This document shows positions 1 through 6,828 of a DNA stretch of 7,236 nucleotides, in pieces. The DNA comes from Candidatus Cloacimonadota bacterium (lineage in GTDB: Bacteria > Cloacimonadota > Cloacimonadia > Cloacimonadales > Cloacimonadaceae). A program made the position numbers and the translations under genes. The stretch covers positions 1 to 7,236 of the forward strand of contig JAQVMI010000089.1 of NCBI GenBank assembly GCA_028703735.1. Reading direction: 5' to 3'. The notes beneath the pieces are model-generated. The model made no database searches, was not told the DNA's origin, and was given only the letters and a program-made list of their open reading frames with translations. The first letter of the stretch is position 1. The number at the start of each line of letters is the position of its first letter.

Positions 1-1463
1 AGAGCCATAACTTCATCACCCACAAATTTATCCAGGATGCCCTGATTATTGATGATAATCTTTACCATCTCTGTAAGATACTCTCTTAATATCTCCACAG
101 TCTCTGCCGGAGTGTGCGATTCGGAATATGTGGTAAAGGAGCGAATATCGGAAAATAACACGGATACTTCCTGTAGTGAACCCCCATATTTTAGATTCTG
201 GGGATCAGATAACAGCTTAGCAACAAGTTCGGGTGCCATATATTGTTGGAAGGCACTGCGGATAAAACGCTTCTCTTTTAAGGTTTGTAAATAGTGAATA
301 AGGATGCTTGCCACAAATATAAGAATTATAAGAATAATGACTTGAACAATGTGGATTACTATGTTTCCATACACGAAGCTAAGATAAGATGCTGTAAACA
401 CCGCAAATATGGCAAATATGGCAGCAAAGGCTGATATTTGAGGTTTTTTTGCTTTGAACAGATACCATAAGCATAGGGCAAGCAAGAACTCTATGAGAAA
501 ATTGAGAAATGGATTTAGCATAGTTAGATAGTTACCATTCTTCACCATTTCCAGAAAGTTTGCATGAATCTCTACTCCAGATGTCCAATCACCTCCATAG
601 GGTGTGGGAAATTTATCATGCAGCTCATCCACCGTGGCACCAATAAGAGCAATTTTATCCTTTAACACACCAGAATTCAGGATATTGTAGTATTCATTCA
701 GTTCCTCGCCAAAATAACCAGGCATAGCAGTGGTGGAATCGTCCAGAATGCTGGAGTAAGATACCTTGCGAAAGGTGCCCTCGGGTCCATAGAAGTTTAT
801 AAGTGCGCTGTTATGTTCGATAATTGGTATCTGCTGAGAGTTTATTTTTAGCTTTTGTGGATGGTTTAGATTTATGCTTGCTTTATCAGATTGCCCATCT
901 TGTAATTGTGCCAGAGAAATAATCCCCAGGCTATATATGGGGTTATTGTCAAAAAGCTCGAACAAGGTATATTTGCGGATAAAGCCATCACTATCTGCAT
1001 TCATGTTTACAATACCCCAGGGAAGCTCGTGCTGCATAATAGAGCTTATGGGTTGTAGCATCTGGCTTGGCTCACCTAATTTGGTAGCATTAATCACCTT
1101 CCCTGCAAATATAACTCTATTGGATGCAAGGGCAGATTCTCCCAATATTCGATCGTTCTCAGGATCAGAGTTTTCGGTGAATTCCACATCAAATACTATT
1201 TGTTTTACTCCAGCCCGGGTTAGGTTGTATATTAACTTTGCGTGATAGTTTCGGGGGAAGGGCCAGGTTTCGTTCAAAGCATTAAAGGTCTCATCATCAA
1301 TACTTACAATTATCAAGCTATCAGATACAGGCTGAACACCCCTGAAGCGGAACATGGCATCACTTGCTTTATACTCTAATGAATGGAAGAATGGGAACAG
1401 AAAGACGATTTTTACCAGCACTAACAATGCCAGAACAGAGATGATTGGTTTAACGAACTTCAT
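1..1463 (-). CDS. CHASE2-domain class III adenylate cyclase, C-terminus cut by window edge
   Basis: My own reverse-strand translation gives 487 uninterrupted residues from ATG at 1463 to the window edge. Residues 7-26 form a first membrane segment, about 30-310 a periplasmic CHASE2-type sensor (VSIDDETF at 53-60, GVKQIVFDVEF at 85-95, KIALIGAT at 270-277), and three helices follow at roughly 318-336, 343-365 and 368-391. A linker (FQQYMAPELVAKLL) leads into the cyclase domain. FSDIRSF (D439) and VGDEVMA (D483) supply the two metal-binding aspartates of class III cyclases. K479 in DKFVGD matches the lysine that selects adenine, so ATP to cAMP is more likely than GTP to cGMP. The second specificity residue and the transition-state Asn/Arg lie beyond the window. 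This topology puts the sensor outside and the catalytic domain in the cytoplasm. A GAGGT ribosome binding site at 1471-1467 supports the start. It lies 116 bp downstream of the barrel gene, in the same orientation. Confidence 0.93.
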   Translation of the reverse strand, partial: MKFVKPIISVLALLVLVKIVFLFPFFHSLEYKASDAMFRFRGVQPVSDSLIIVSIDDETFNALNETWPFPRNYHAKLIYNLTRAGVKQIVFDVEFTENSDPENDRILGESALASNRVIFAGKVINATKLGEPSQMLQPISSIMQHELPWGIVNMNADSDGFIRKYTLFELFDNNPIYSLGIISLAQLQDGQSDKASINLNHPQKLKINSQQIPIIEHNSALINFYGPEGTFRKVSYSSILDDSTTAMPGYFGEELNEYYNILNSGVLKDKIALIGATVDELHDKFPTPYGGDWTSGVEIHANFLEMVKNGNYLTMLNPFLNFLIEFLLALCLWYLFKAKKPQISAFAAIFAIFAVFTASYLSFVYGNIVIHIVQVIILIILIFVASILIHYLQTLKEKRFIRSAFQQYMAPELVAKLLSDPQNLKYGGSLQEVSVLFSDIRSFTTYSESHTPAETVEILREYLTEMVKIIINNQGILDKFVGDEVMA

Positions 1464-1497
1464 AATACCTCGGGATGTGTGAGTGGTATGTTAAACT

Positions 1498-1562
1498 CCA
1501 AGCTACGTTTTTTGTAAGGCTTGTAAACTATTACAAAACCTGTTACATTAAACGTAGCCTGG
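1498..1562. repeat. Long imperfect inverted repeat in the spacer before the cyclase gene
   Basis: The outer arms GCTACGTTT (1502-1510) and AAACGTAGC (1550-1558) are perfect 9-bp complements. After an A/C mismatch, CCA (1498-1500) pairs with TGG (1560-1562). Inside, TGTAA (1513-1517) can pair with TTACA (1543-1547), and TTGTAA (1521-1526) with TTACAA (1531-1536) around an ACTA loop. Alternatively TTTTGTAA (1510-1517) pairs with TTACAAAA (1531-1538). On the minus strand it begins 17 nt past the barrel gene stop and ends 34 nt before the cyclase ATG. It could be an mRNA 3'-end hairpin, an attenuator, a REP-like palindrome, or a dyad operator. There is no clear T-run after it on the minus strand, so a simple intrinsic terminator is not favoured. 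Confidence 0.7.
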
Positions 1563-1579
1563 TTTCTATATTAGTTATG

Positions 1580-2203
1580 CTAAAACGCTTGCGACAACAA
1601 CAAACGCCAGGTAAAAGCACCGTATTCGCTATGACTGTCACTTTTTACCCCGTGGATTTGAAATCCAAAATCCGTGCTAACTGTCATGTTCTTTATTGGA
1701 TATGCTTCGCTAACTGTCATGTTCTTTATTGGATATGCCTCTGCTCCGAAAGTAAGATAACCATAGTATTGCTTACCTTGGTAGCCACTAAGATTTAGCC
1801 AGCGATAGTTAGCATAGGGTTTAATTAGTTTATCCCAAAAATAGTTTGCACCCAGCAGCATACTTTGGTTGCGGTTCTTAGCATCAATTACCTGCTGTTT
1901 TTGACCGTTAAAAGCAAGTGAAAGCTGGGTAGATAAAGGAATATCGATAAATTTGCTAAACAGAGACACTGTTAAGCCACTATTTTCGTTATCGGTTTGA
2001 ATCACGCTGCTGGTTTTCATCTTGTCTGCCCCGCTGCGATAGCTTATATCCACTTGTGTGGGTGCATAGGGCAATTGTTTAACGTTGTAACCCATTCCAA
2101 TATTAAAGCTGTTGAAATTGCGTGTATAGCTCTCGAAATCCGATGGATTAACATTGATATCAGGGTTATTCTTGTTCTTCCCAATGTTGTTGTAGTAAGC
2201 CAT
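1580..2203 (-). CDS. C-terminal part of beta-barrel outer-membrane protein, split off by in-frame TGA
   Basis: This 207-residue frame is the direct in-frame continuation of the 590-residue gene upstream: that stop is TGA at 2206-2204 and this ATG is at 2203-2201. It has no signal peptide and no purine-rich ribosome binding site (the bases before the ATG read CTTCCCTATCTATGA), so it does not look like an independent gene. Alternating hydrophobic/polar strands run through it (FNIGMGYNV, VDISYRSG, TQLSLAFNG, SMLLGANYFW, YYGYLTFGAEAY, FTWRLLLSQAF). The final residue is phenylalanine, matching the C-terminal aromatic signal by which the BAM machinery recognises outer-membrane barrels. It therefore probably forms the last strands of one protein of about 798 codons. 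Residues 155-165 and 166-176 are an exact duplicate (EAYPIKNMTVS). Whether it is made by readthrough, stop-start reinitiation, or not at all cannot be told from sequence. Confidence 0.8.
   Translation of the reverse strand: MAYYNNIGKNKNNPDINVNPSDFESYTRNFNSFNIGMGYNVKQLPYAPTQVDISYRSGADKMKTSSVIQTDNENSGLTVSLFSKFIDIPLSTQLSLAFNGQKQQVIDAKNRNQSMLLGANYFWDKLIKPYANYRWLNLSGYQGKQYYGYLTFGAEAYPIKNMTVSEAYPIKNMTVSTDFGFQIHGVKSDSHSEYGAFTWRLLLSQAF
1676..1741. repeat. 33-bp tandem duplication inside the barrel gene
   Basis: The two adjacent 33-bp units, 1676-1708 and 1709-1741, differ at one base (T1706 versus C1739). That is a synonymous GAA/GAG glutamate change on the coding strand. Each unit encodes EAYPIKNMTVS, so the copy adds exactly 11 residues and keeps the frame. 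Because it covers the end of one predicted strand, a short turn (PIKN) and the start of the next, the extra copy would insert a strand-turn element into the barrel or lengthen a loop. Confidence 0.95.
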
Positions 2204-2206
2204 TCA
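2201..2206 (-). other. In-frame TGA stop directly followed by ATG within the barrel gene
   Basis: On the coding strand the bases read CTA TGA ATG GCT TAC. The reading frame is identical on both sides, and both sides carry barrel-like sequence (…NKLPYL, stop, MAYYNN…). A single change such as TGG to TGA (Trp) or CGA to TGA (Arg) would produce it. TGA is also used as a normal stop by the ddl gene and the FemAB-like gene in this window, so genetic code reassignment is not supported. Confidence 0.9.
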
Positions 2207-3976
2207 TAGATAGGGAAGCTTATTGGGACGAATGATGGATTGGAAATGCCAAGAGGTATATTTATTCGTCTCGCTTTTATGATTCATCAAGTTATCAGCG
2301 GTGTGGGTTAAACCTCCGGATAAAACAAAGTATCTGGAAATATTTAGCTGATCGGTGAACACCACTGATCTGCTGTCATTAAGCTGATAAGAAGCTCCCA
2401 ATGCATTAAAGGCAGAACCTGTTTGACTGTATTGGACATTTACAAAGTTATTCCAGAAGAAAGTGCGTAAATATACTAACCAAGCTACATTAGCCTTACC
2501 AGGAATCAATGGTTCCATGTTTTTGTTCAGCACAAATAAACTGCTGAAATCCTCTGGATTTACAAACACACTATTACCTGTGTATGATTCAAGCGTTTCC
2601 CTGTCTATGGCACCGGGAATCGTGTTCTTATTCAGCAATGAAGCCGCAACTTCTGCCCCCAGAATAACATTTTGATCTGTCATGTTTATCCGGATGTCTG
2701 TACTGGCAACTGCATTGTCTCTGGCAGGAGTGGTGTAAATTGTATCCCTTTCTGTAAACATATAGTAAAGGCTATCCAAAGAGCTTACGATATCGCGGTG
2801 ACGTGTTAGGTTCACACCCAGCATCGTTTCTTGGGAATTTCCAAGCTGCATACGCATACCAATAGCTTCCTGCTTAAATGTTCCGGATTTCTGAATTCCA
2901 CTGGCATCGCTTACATCTAATTCACTGGTAGTTTTTCGCACACTTTGTCCATGAGCCCAAGTTAGTGAAACGTACTTGTTAAAGGTGCGTGCATACAATC
3001 CGCGAATATTTTTGTTATTCATGGTAAGCTGGCTTAGGGTAGGGCTGTAATCACCCGCAAAAACCTCAAGATGGGGGATTTTAACCCCAAAGGTATAACG
3101 GTTAACAGGCTGCTGATTAGATTTCTCCAGGGAAGAAATATACAGATTAGTTTGGAAGTCTGCCATTCCATAGGAACCATATAAATCTGTCCAAGTAGCT
3201 GCATCGCTATTGGTAACGCCCGGAGCATTAGCTTTTTTGCTATATCCATAAACGTTGGATGCAAAGTTTACCGTTCCATTATACTCAATTGGGGCTGCTC
3301 TTTTTAGGGAAGAAGGTAATACCTCTGTAGTCCATATATCCGAATGAATGCTTTTTGTCCCAAGCTGGCACTTTACGAAAGCCTTTTTAGTTCCGGGTAA
3401 AGGCTTGGTATCTTTGAATAAAATCAAAGGGGACTTAATTTCTGCCTCTACTTTTCTGCCATTAACCCATACTTCAATACTGGTTAAATCTATATCGTCT
3501 TTTATTGAAAAAAATGAAACAGCCAAGAGATATCCTTCTTCGGCAGATATGCTTGGTTCATCGTTCAGCCTAATAAAACCAGGAGACATTTCACCCTCTA
3601 AGGGTGCTGGAACAAGCTGGAATTTTGGAGTGATTCCATCCAAAGCGGGGAAGTTTTCCAGCTTACCTGTAATGGTAGTCACCTCAAAATAGTACTCGAT
3701 TGGCTCTGTGGTGATAATCCTGGAGGGTAACGTAAGCCTATAAAAAGCAGCTCCCTTACTCTCTGGTTTCATAGTTTCGGCTAACCATATTTCGCTGCCA
3801 AGAACGCGAAAATATAGCTTCACTTGGGTGGTTTCTTCCAAACCTTGTTGAATCTCAGCGGTTAGTTCTACTGGTTTTCCATACATGTATGTTTGGGGTG
3901 GAACATGTTGCAGAGCTACCGAAAATCCCAGAACGAACCAGAGGCTAAGCGACAATAGAATAATTATCTTTTTCAT
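2204..3976 (-). CDS. Exported Ig-like-domain plus beta-barrel outer-membrane protein, N-terminal part before in-frame TGA
   Basis: The 590 residues start with a signal peptide (charged MKK, hydrophobic core 4-18, likely cleavage near FSVA-LQ at 21/22). Residues 25-123 look like an Ig/Fn3-type beta-sandwich (VKLYFRV, PIEYYFEVTT). Residues 130-220 look like a second Ig-like domain (LLAVSFFS, DLTSIEVWVNGRKVEAEI, AFVKCQLG). From about 230 on there are repeated amphipathic beta-strands with aromatic girdles, e.g. GTVNFASNVYGYS, LGVNLTRHRD, FVNVQYSQTG, VLSGGLTHT, as in an outer-membrane barrel. The frame ends at TGA (2206-2204), but barrel sequence continues in the same frame to a terminal phenylalanine at 1583-1585, so the intended product is probably about 798 codons. 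The start is supported by AAGAGGTG (3988-3981), which overlaps the fecR stop; the gap is 10 nt, implying translational coupling. The ligand or cargo is unknown. Placement beside FecR and the cyclase suggests an envelope sensing or surface role, but I cannot name a family. Confidence 0.85.
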   Translation of the reverse strand: MKKIIILLSLSLWFVLGFSVALQHVPPQTYMYGKPVELTAEIQQGLEETTQVKLYFRVLGSEIWLAETMKPESKGAAFYRLTLPSRIITTEPIEYYFEVTTITGKLENFPALDGITPKFQLVPAPLEGEMSPGFIRLNDEPSISAEEGYLLAVSFFSIKDDIDLTSIEVWVNGRKVEAEIKSPLILFKDTKPLPGTKKAFVKCQLGTKSIHSDIWTTEVLPSSLKRAAPIEYNGTVNFASNVYGYSKKANAPGVTNSDAATWTDLYGSYGMADFQTNLYISSLEKSNQQPVNRYTFGVKIPHLEVFAGDYSPTLSQLTMNNKNIRGLYARTFNKYVSLTWAHGQSVRKTTSELDVSDASGIQKSGTFKQEAIGMRMQLGNSQETMLGVNLTRHRDIVSSLDSLYYMFTERDTIYTTPARDNAVASTDIRINMTDQNVILGAEVAASLLNKNTIPGAIDRETLESYTGNSVFVNPEDFSSLFVLNKNMEPLIPGKANVAWLVYLRTFFWNNFVNVQYSQTGSAFNALGASYQLNDSRSVVFTDQLNISRYFVLSGGLTHTADNLMNHKSETNKYTSWHFQSIIRPNKLPYL

Positions 3977-3986
3977 TTCTCACCTC

Positions 3987-4667
3987 TTAGTAAGTTATCT
4001 CTATATATCTACTGCGACCGGAAGAATCTATCACAGGAATACGCATGGTTTTATCTTCCTTGCCGCGTAATGCATCCTGCTCTTCTTTTTCCAGAATCGC
4101 CAGGTCTTCCGGGGTGCTTTCACGGATAGTGAAGCGTCCATCCGCTTCAACTACTGCTGTGGAACCTTTGGAAACGGATTGTAACTCAGAATTATTAAAA
4201 ATATCTAAGGTTACTTCCCCCTCGGATACAATGAACATCGATTGCTTGGCAGAGGTAATCTTGGTTAAGAATCCTGTTCCCTTTACTGAAGCAACGGTGC
4301 TGGGGGTTTGCACTGTGTATGATCCGCTTTTCTGTGTTACGGAAGAGAACACACTACCTTTGGTTAACACAATCTTTTTGGACATTGTTTTACCGCTACT
4401 TGCTGCGTTTATTTTCACTACAGAATTTGCGAATACCTTAACTGTGGAAGATCCATCCACGTATTTATATGCAGCGAATGATTCACCACCTGTGCGGATT
4501 TCATCGCTATTCTGCAATAACTCTCCGGTTTTGAACCTAAGTATCTTAGTTCCCCTGGTAAATTCCACCTTTCCCTTGTTTGCCGTAAGTAGGGCAACAT
4601 TATCTCCAGCAACAAGGTTTGCCAGGCACATACAGAATAACAGGCTAATTAATGCTATGCGTTTCAT
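3987..4667 (-). CDS. Exported FecR-domain protein
   Basis: This 226-residue protein has a signal peptide (MKRIALISLLF core, probable cleavage after LVA at 18-20) followed directly by a FecR-type beta-rich domain. Signature stretches are GKVEFTRG (32-39), LLQNSDEIRTG (50-60), SSTVKVFANS (73-82), LTKGSVFSSV (101-110), the hallmark TPSTVASVKGTGF (121-133) and VSEGEVTL (147-154). The tail from about 185 is charged and probably helical (EDLAILEKEEQDALRGKEDK). Classical FecR anti-sigma regulators have a cytoplasmic N-terminal domain and a membrane helix. This protein has neither, and no sigma-factor gene is in the window, so it is probably a periplasmic or surface binding protein. No lipobox is visible around C12 or C14. 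AAAGGAGGGT (4680-4671) overlaps the preceding TAA (4681-4679) and fixes the start; the gap from the upstream gene is 11 nt. Domain call confident, role inferred. Confidence 0.92.
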   Translation of the reverse strand: MKRIALISLLFCMCLANLVAGDNVALLTANKGKVEFTRGTKILRFKTGELLQNSDEIRTGGESFAAYKYVDGSSTVKVFANSVVKINAASSGKTMSKKIVLTKGSVFSSVTQKSGSYTVQTPSTVASVKGTGFLTKITSAKQSMFIVSEGEVTLDIFNNSELQSVSKGSTAVVEADGRFTIRESTPEDLAILEKEEQDALRGKEDKTMRIPVIDSSGRSRYIEITY

Positions 4668-4678
4668 AATACCCTCCT

Positions 4679-5800
4679 TTAGTCCTTTAACAGGACTTTA
4701 ATATCCTGTCCGATTAAGCTATCGATTAGTTTCAAAGCTTCGTTGCCACTGTAGGTTATGCCATCTATTACAACTACTCCAACAGGAACATAGCCTTCCA
4801 CCTGGATGTTCCGCAGATCGTTGTTTTGAAGATTATTCAATCTTGCCTGAAATTCTGCCACACTACTGCCATCTTCTGGCTCGTTGGCATAGCGAAACAC
4901 GAACCAATTACTTTTTAAAGCAAAGGTAGAAGTAGTTGTGGAATTTGGATTGGAGTATTCATTTGTTAATGGAGTGCTAACCTGCCATGCGTAATAATTG
5001 CCCGGGATAAAGGGTAAAAAATCTGCAAAACCGCTGAAGCAATCGGGCTTTTGAAAAAACAGGCTTCCGGTATTGGCAATGTTTCCGGATTGGGGAGGAA
5101 ATGTGGGGGGATATTCCCTTATGGTTAGAGTTTGAGGGTTGAAGCCTGTGAATACCGAATTCCACAAAAAACTAAGGGGAGCATTGCTTAGAATAGGTGG
5201 ATTCTGTCCAATGGGTTCACCCGGTGAAAGTAGATTAATTACACCCGCATTCCGGATCATTATAGTGAATGCCTGATAATCTGTTCCGGGTTCTTGCCAG
5301 GGATCATCAGGGACAGGGGATTGGCGAACCCACACTCTTAGCTGTAAATCTCCATCCGGAAAGAATCCTGCTAAAACAGCAGATTTCAGCGTGGAATTGC
5401 TGTTTATTGCACTATCTACAGATAACTCTGGTTCTTCGGGTTTCTTCTGAAAATACACATTATCAATATTGGTTATCAAATCACGGTTTCCTAAGTGAAA
5501 CTGAGCTCCAGGCAGTAGTTGTACCCCTGGTTTGGTTTGGTAGTTTGCCTCTACCAGTTTTCTGTCATTCCAATAAACACCCATTTTAAGATCCAAAGCA
5601 TAGGATTCTAAGGTGCTCTGATTGGTTATGGTTAACTGTGTTAAATCTGGCTGACTCCAGGGTTCCACTGGATCAAAACTGGCAGTATTCAGATTGTTAA
5701 CCTCCACACTTGTGGGAGTAAAATTCCAGGAGAGATTCTCCGCCCCAACAAACATTGGGATCAATAATGTTAACATAATTAATGCGATATAGCGTATCAT
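4679..5800 (-). CDS. Exported protein of unknown function with Ig/Fn3-like beta domains
   Basis: I do not recognise this 373-residue protein. A signal peptide is clear (MIRYIALIMLTLLIPMFVGA, likely cut after A20). The first part (about 25-185) is beta-rich, with LTITNQSTLESYALDLKMG (56-74), then DLQLRVWVRQ (151-160) and YQAFTIMIRN (175-184). Residues about 188-305 resemble an Ig/Fn3-type sandwich: INLLSPGEPI, PLSFLWNS (208-215), YYAWQVSTP (269-277) and NWFVFRY (298-304). The C-terminal 60 residues (SVAEFQARLNN … IQVEGYVPVGVVVIDG … IDSLIGQDIKVLLKD) look like a small mixed alpha/beta module that may be a separate domain. There are no catalytic motifs and no further membrane helix. The start overlaps the ddl stop as ATGA, with AGGGAGGTG (5813-5805) inside the ddl 3' end, so it is coupled to ddl; fecR follows after 11 nt. 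Probably a periplasmic or secreted structural or ligand-binding protein of the same envelope operon. Confidence 0.85.
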   Translation of the reverse strand: MIRYIALIMLTLLIPMFVGAENLSWNFTPTSVEVNNLNTASFDPVEPWSQPDLTQLTITNQSTLESYALDLKMGVYWNDRKLVEANYQTKPGVQLLPGAQFHLGNRDLITNIDNVYFQKKPEEPELSVDSAINSNSTLKSAVLAGFFPDGDLQLRVWVRQSPVPDDPWQEPGTDYQAFTIMIRNAGVINLLSPGEPIGQNPPILSNAPLSFLWNSVFTGFNPQTLTIREYPPTFPPQSGNIANTGSLFFQKPDCFSGFADFLPFIPGNYYAWQVSTPLTNEYSNPNSTTTSTFALKSNWFVFRYANEPEDGSSVAEFQARLNNLQNNDLRNIQVEGYVPVGVVVIDGITYSGNEALKLIDSLIGQDIKVLLKD

Positions 5801-6750
5801 TTTTCACCTCCCTGCTCTTGCAGGCTAATATCAATTATTTTTTGCAGCAGATCACCAAAAGTAATTCCTGCTGCCTTGGCTGCCATTGGGGTTAGGCTTA
5901 AAGATGTCATCCCAGGCAGTGTATTTACTTCCAGAAAATAGGGGATACCATTATAATATCTAAAATCAATTCTTGCATAACCTGATAATGAAACTGCTTT
6001 CCAGATTCGGGTGGCATAAAGCTGGATCACTAAAGCTTTTGCATCTTCCAATTCTGCTGGAGAAATATAGATGGAATTACCTTTGGAGTACTTATTGTTG
6101 TAATCATACCATCCGGATTTTGGAACGATTTCCACCACAGGTAACGCAACTCCATCCAATACTGTTACAGTAAGTTCGCGTCCGGGGATATATTCTTCCA
6201 GCAACACAGTGTTTGAATATTGAAAAGCATGCAATACCGCCGGCTTTAGTTCCTGCAGACTATCCACTTTGCTTATTCCTACCGAAGAACCGGCATCATT
6301 GGGTTTTACGATAATTGGTAAACCCAACTGGGTAGCAAAGGAGGAGTAATCCAAAGTGTCTTGGTAATCATTCAGCAGGTTTTCCCGCATGATTATGTGT
6401 TTGGGAACCGGAATGCCTTCGGATGCTACGATTAACTTGGTTATATATTTATCCATGGTTATACAGCAAGCTTTGAACCCCGAACCGGTGCTAACGAATC
6501 CAGCAAGATTGAGTGCTGCTTGTAACTCGCCATTTTCGCCACTGCCACCATGTAATCCATTAAAAACTAAGCTGGGTTGTTCACTGTGCAGGGAATCAAT
6601 TAACTGGGTAACCGAACTATAAGAGGAGGGATCAAGCTCTGTTACATCCCACCCTTTTGCCCTAAGCTCCTTGGCAATTTCTGCACCGCTAACCAGCGAA
6701 ACATCACGCTCGGGCGAGGTGCCACCTTTTAAAACAACAATTTTCTTCAT
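5797..6750 (-). CDS. ddl: D-alanine--D-alanine ligase
   Basis: This 317-residue ATP-grasp enzyme joins two D-alanines using ATP in the cytoplasm, supplying the dipeptide end of the peptidoglycan precursor. Motifs in order: GGTSPERDVSLVSG with E14; NGLHGGSGENGELQ with H68; MDKYITK with K101; IIVKPNDAGSSVGIS with K149 and S155; LLEEYIPGREL; the omega loop YDYNNKYSKGN with K220 and Y221; ARIDF with R260 and D262; FLEVNTLPGMTSLS with E274 and N276. These align at a near constant offset with the known E. coli DdlB residues (E15, H63, K97, K144, S150, Y216, R255, D257, E270, N272), so all key residues seem present. Tyrosine in the omega loop fits D-Ala rather than D-lactate specificity of the VanA type. 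Length is normal (DdlB is 306). AGAGGT at 6759-6754 supports the start. The 3' end overlaps the next gene by 4 nt. It is the first complete gene of the tight cluster. Confidence 0.97.
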   Translation of the reverse strand: MKKIVVLKGGTSPERDVSLVSGAEIAKELRAKGWDVTELDPSSYSSVTQLIDSLHSEQPSLVFNGLHGGSGENGELQAALNLAGFVSTGSGFKACCITMDKYITKLIVASEGIPVPKHIIMRENLLNDYQDTLDYSSFATQLGLPIIVKPNDAGSSVGISKVDSLQELKPAVLHAFQYSNTVLLEEYIPGRELTVTVLDGVALPVVEIVPKSGWYDYNNKYSKGNSIYISPAELEDAKALVIQLYATRIWKAVSLSGYARIDFRYYNGIPYFLEVNTLPGMTSLSLTPMAAKAAGITFGDLLQKIIDISLQEQGGEK

Positions 6751-6828
6751 TTTACCTCTGTCTTGAATTCTGGGTTATATAATATATATGAAGCATAACT
6801 TATTTTTCGCTTTGGGCTGGTGAAATAT
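6751..6828 (-). promoter_or_regulatory. AT-rich spacer upstream of ddl, possible promoter
   Basis: This 78-bp gap is the largest upstream of the packed ddl-to-barrel cluster. On the minus strand it contains a run of alternating A/T (about 6790-6776) with -10-like hexamers such as TATATT (6786-6781), 30 to 36 nt before the ddl ATG. I see no convincing -35 hexamer at 17 nt spacing and no strong hairpin. It may carry an operon promoter, but transcription could equally continue from the upstream gene. Confidence 0.3.

Noticed and set aside
401..440. Short repeated GCAAATATGG-like units
   Set aside because: They encode a hydrophobic AAIFAIFAVF transmembrane helix in the cyclase; the repetition follows from amino acid composition.
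874..1245. A 123-codon plus-strand frame
   Set aside because: It is antisense to the CHASE2 coding region, which gives a convincing translation through the whole stretch; the plus-strand product is composition noise.
1498..1562. A standard Rho-independent terminator
   Set aside because: The stem is interrupted, its arms are only moderately GC-rich, and no T-run follows the outer arm on the minus strand.
2201..2206. Selenocysteine insertion or TGA reassigned to an amino acid
   Set aside because: TGA serves as an ordinary stop in the ddl and FemAB-like genes here, the flanking protein is a structural barrel with no redox motif, and I see no evident bacterial SECIS-type hairpin just after the codon. 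A nonsense change or reinitiation is simpler.
4606..4667. FecR protein as a lipoprotein because of cysteines at residues 12 and 14
   Set aside because: The residues before each cysteine (LLF-C and FCM-C) do not fit the lipobox, and a normal signal peptidase I site is present after residue 20.
4045..4701. A 218-codon open frame on the plus strand opposite fecR
   Set aside because: It is fully antisense to a well-supported FecR-domain gene with its own ribosome binding site, has no recognisable domain and runs against the direction of every other gene. It is a shadow frame.
5797..6750. Vancomycin-resistance-type D-Ala-D-Lac ligase
   Set aside because: The omega loop carries the Lys-Tyr pair of D-Ala-D-Ala ligases (Y221 matching DdlB Y216), and no vanH, vanX or two-component regulator gene is next to it.
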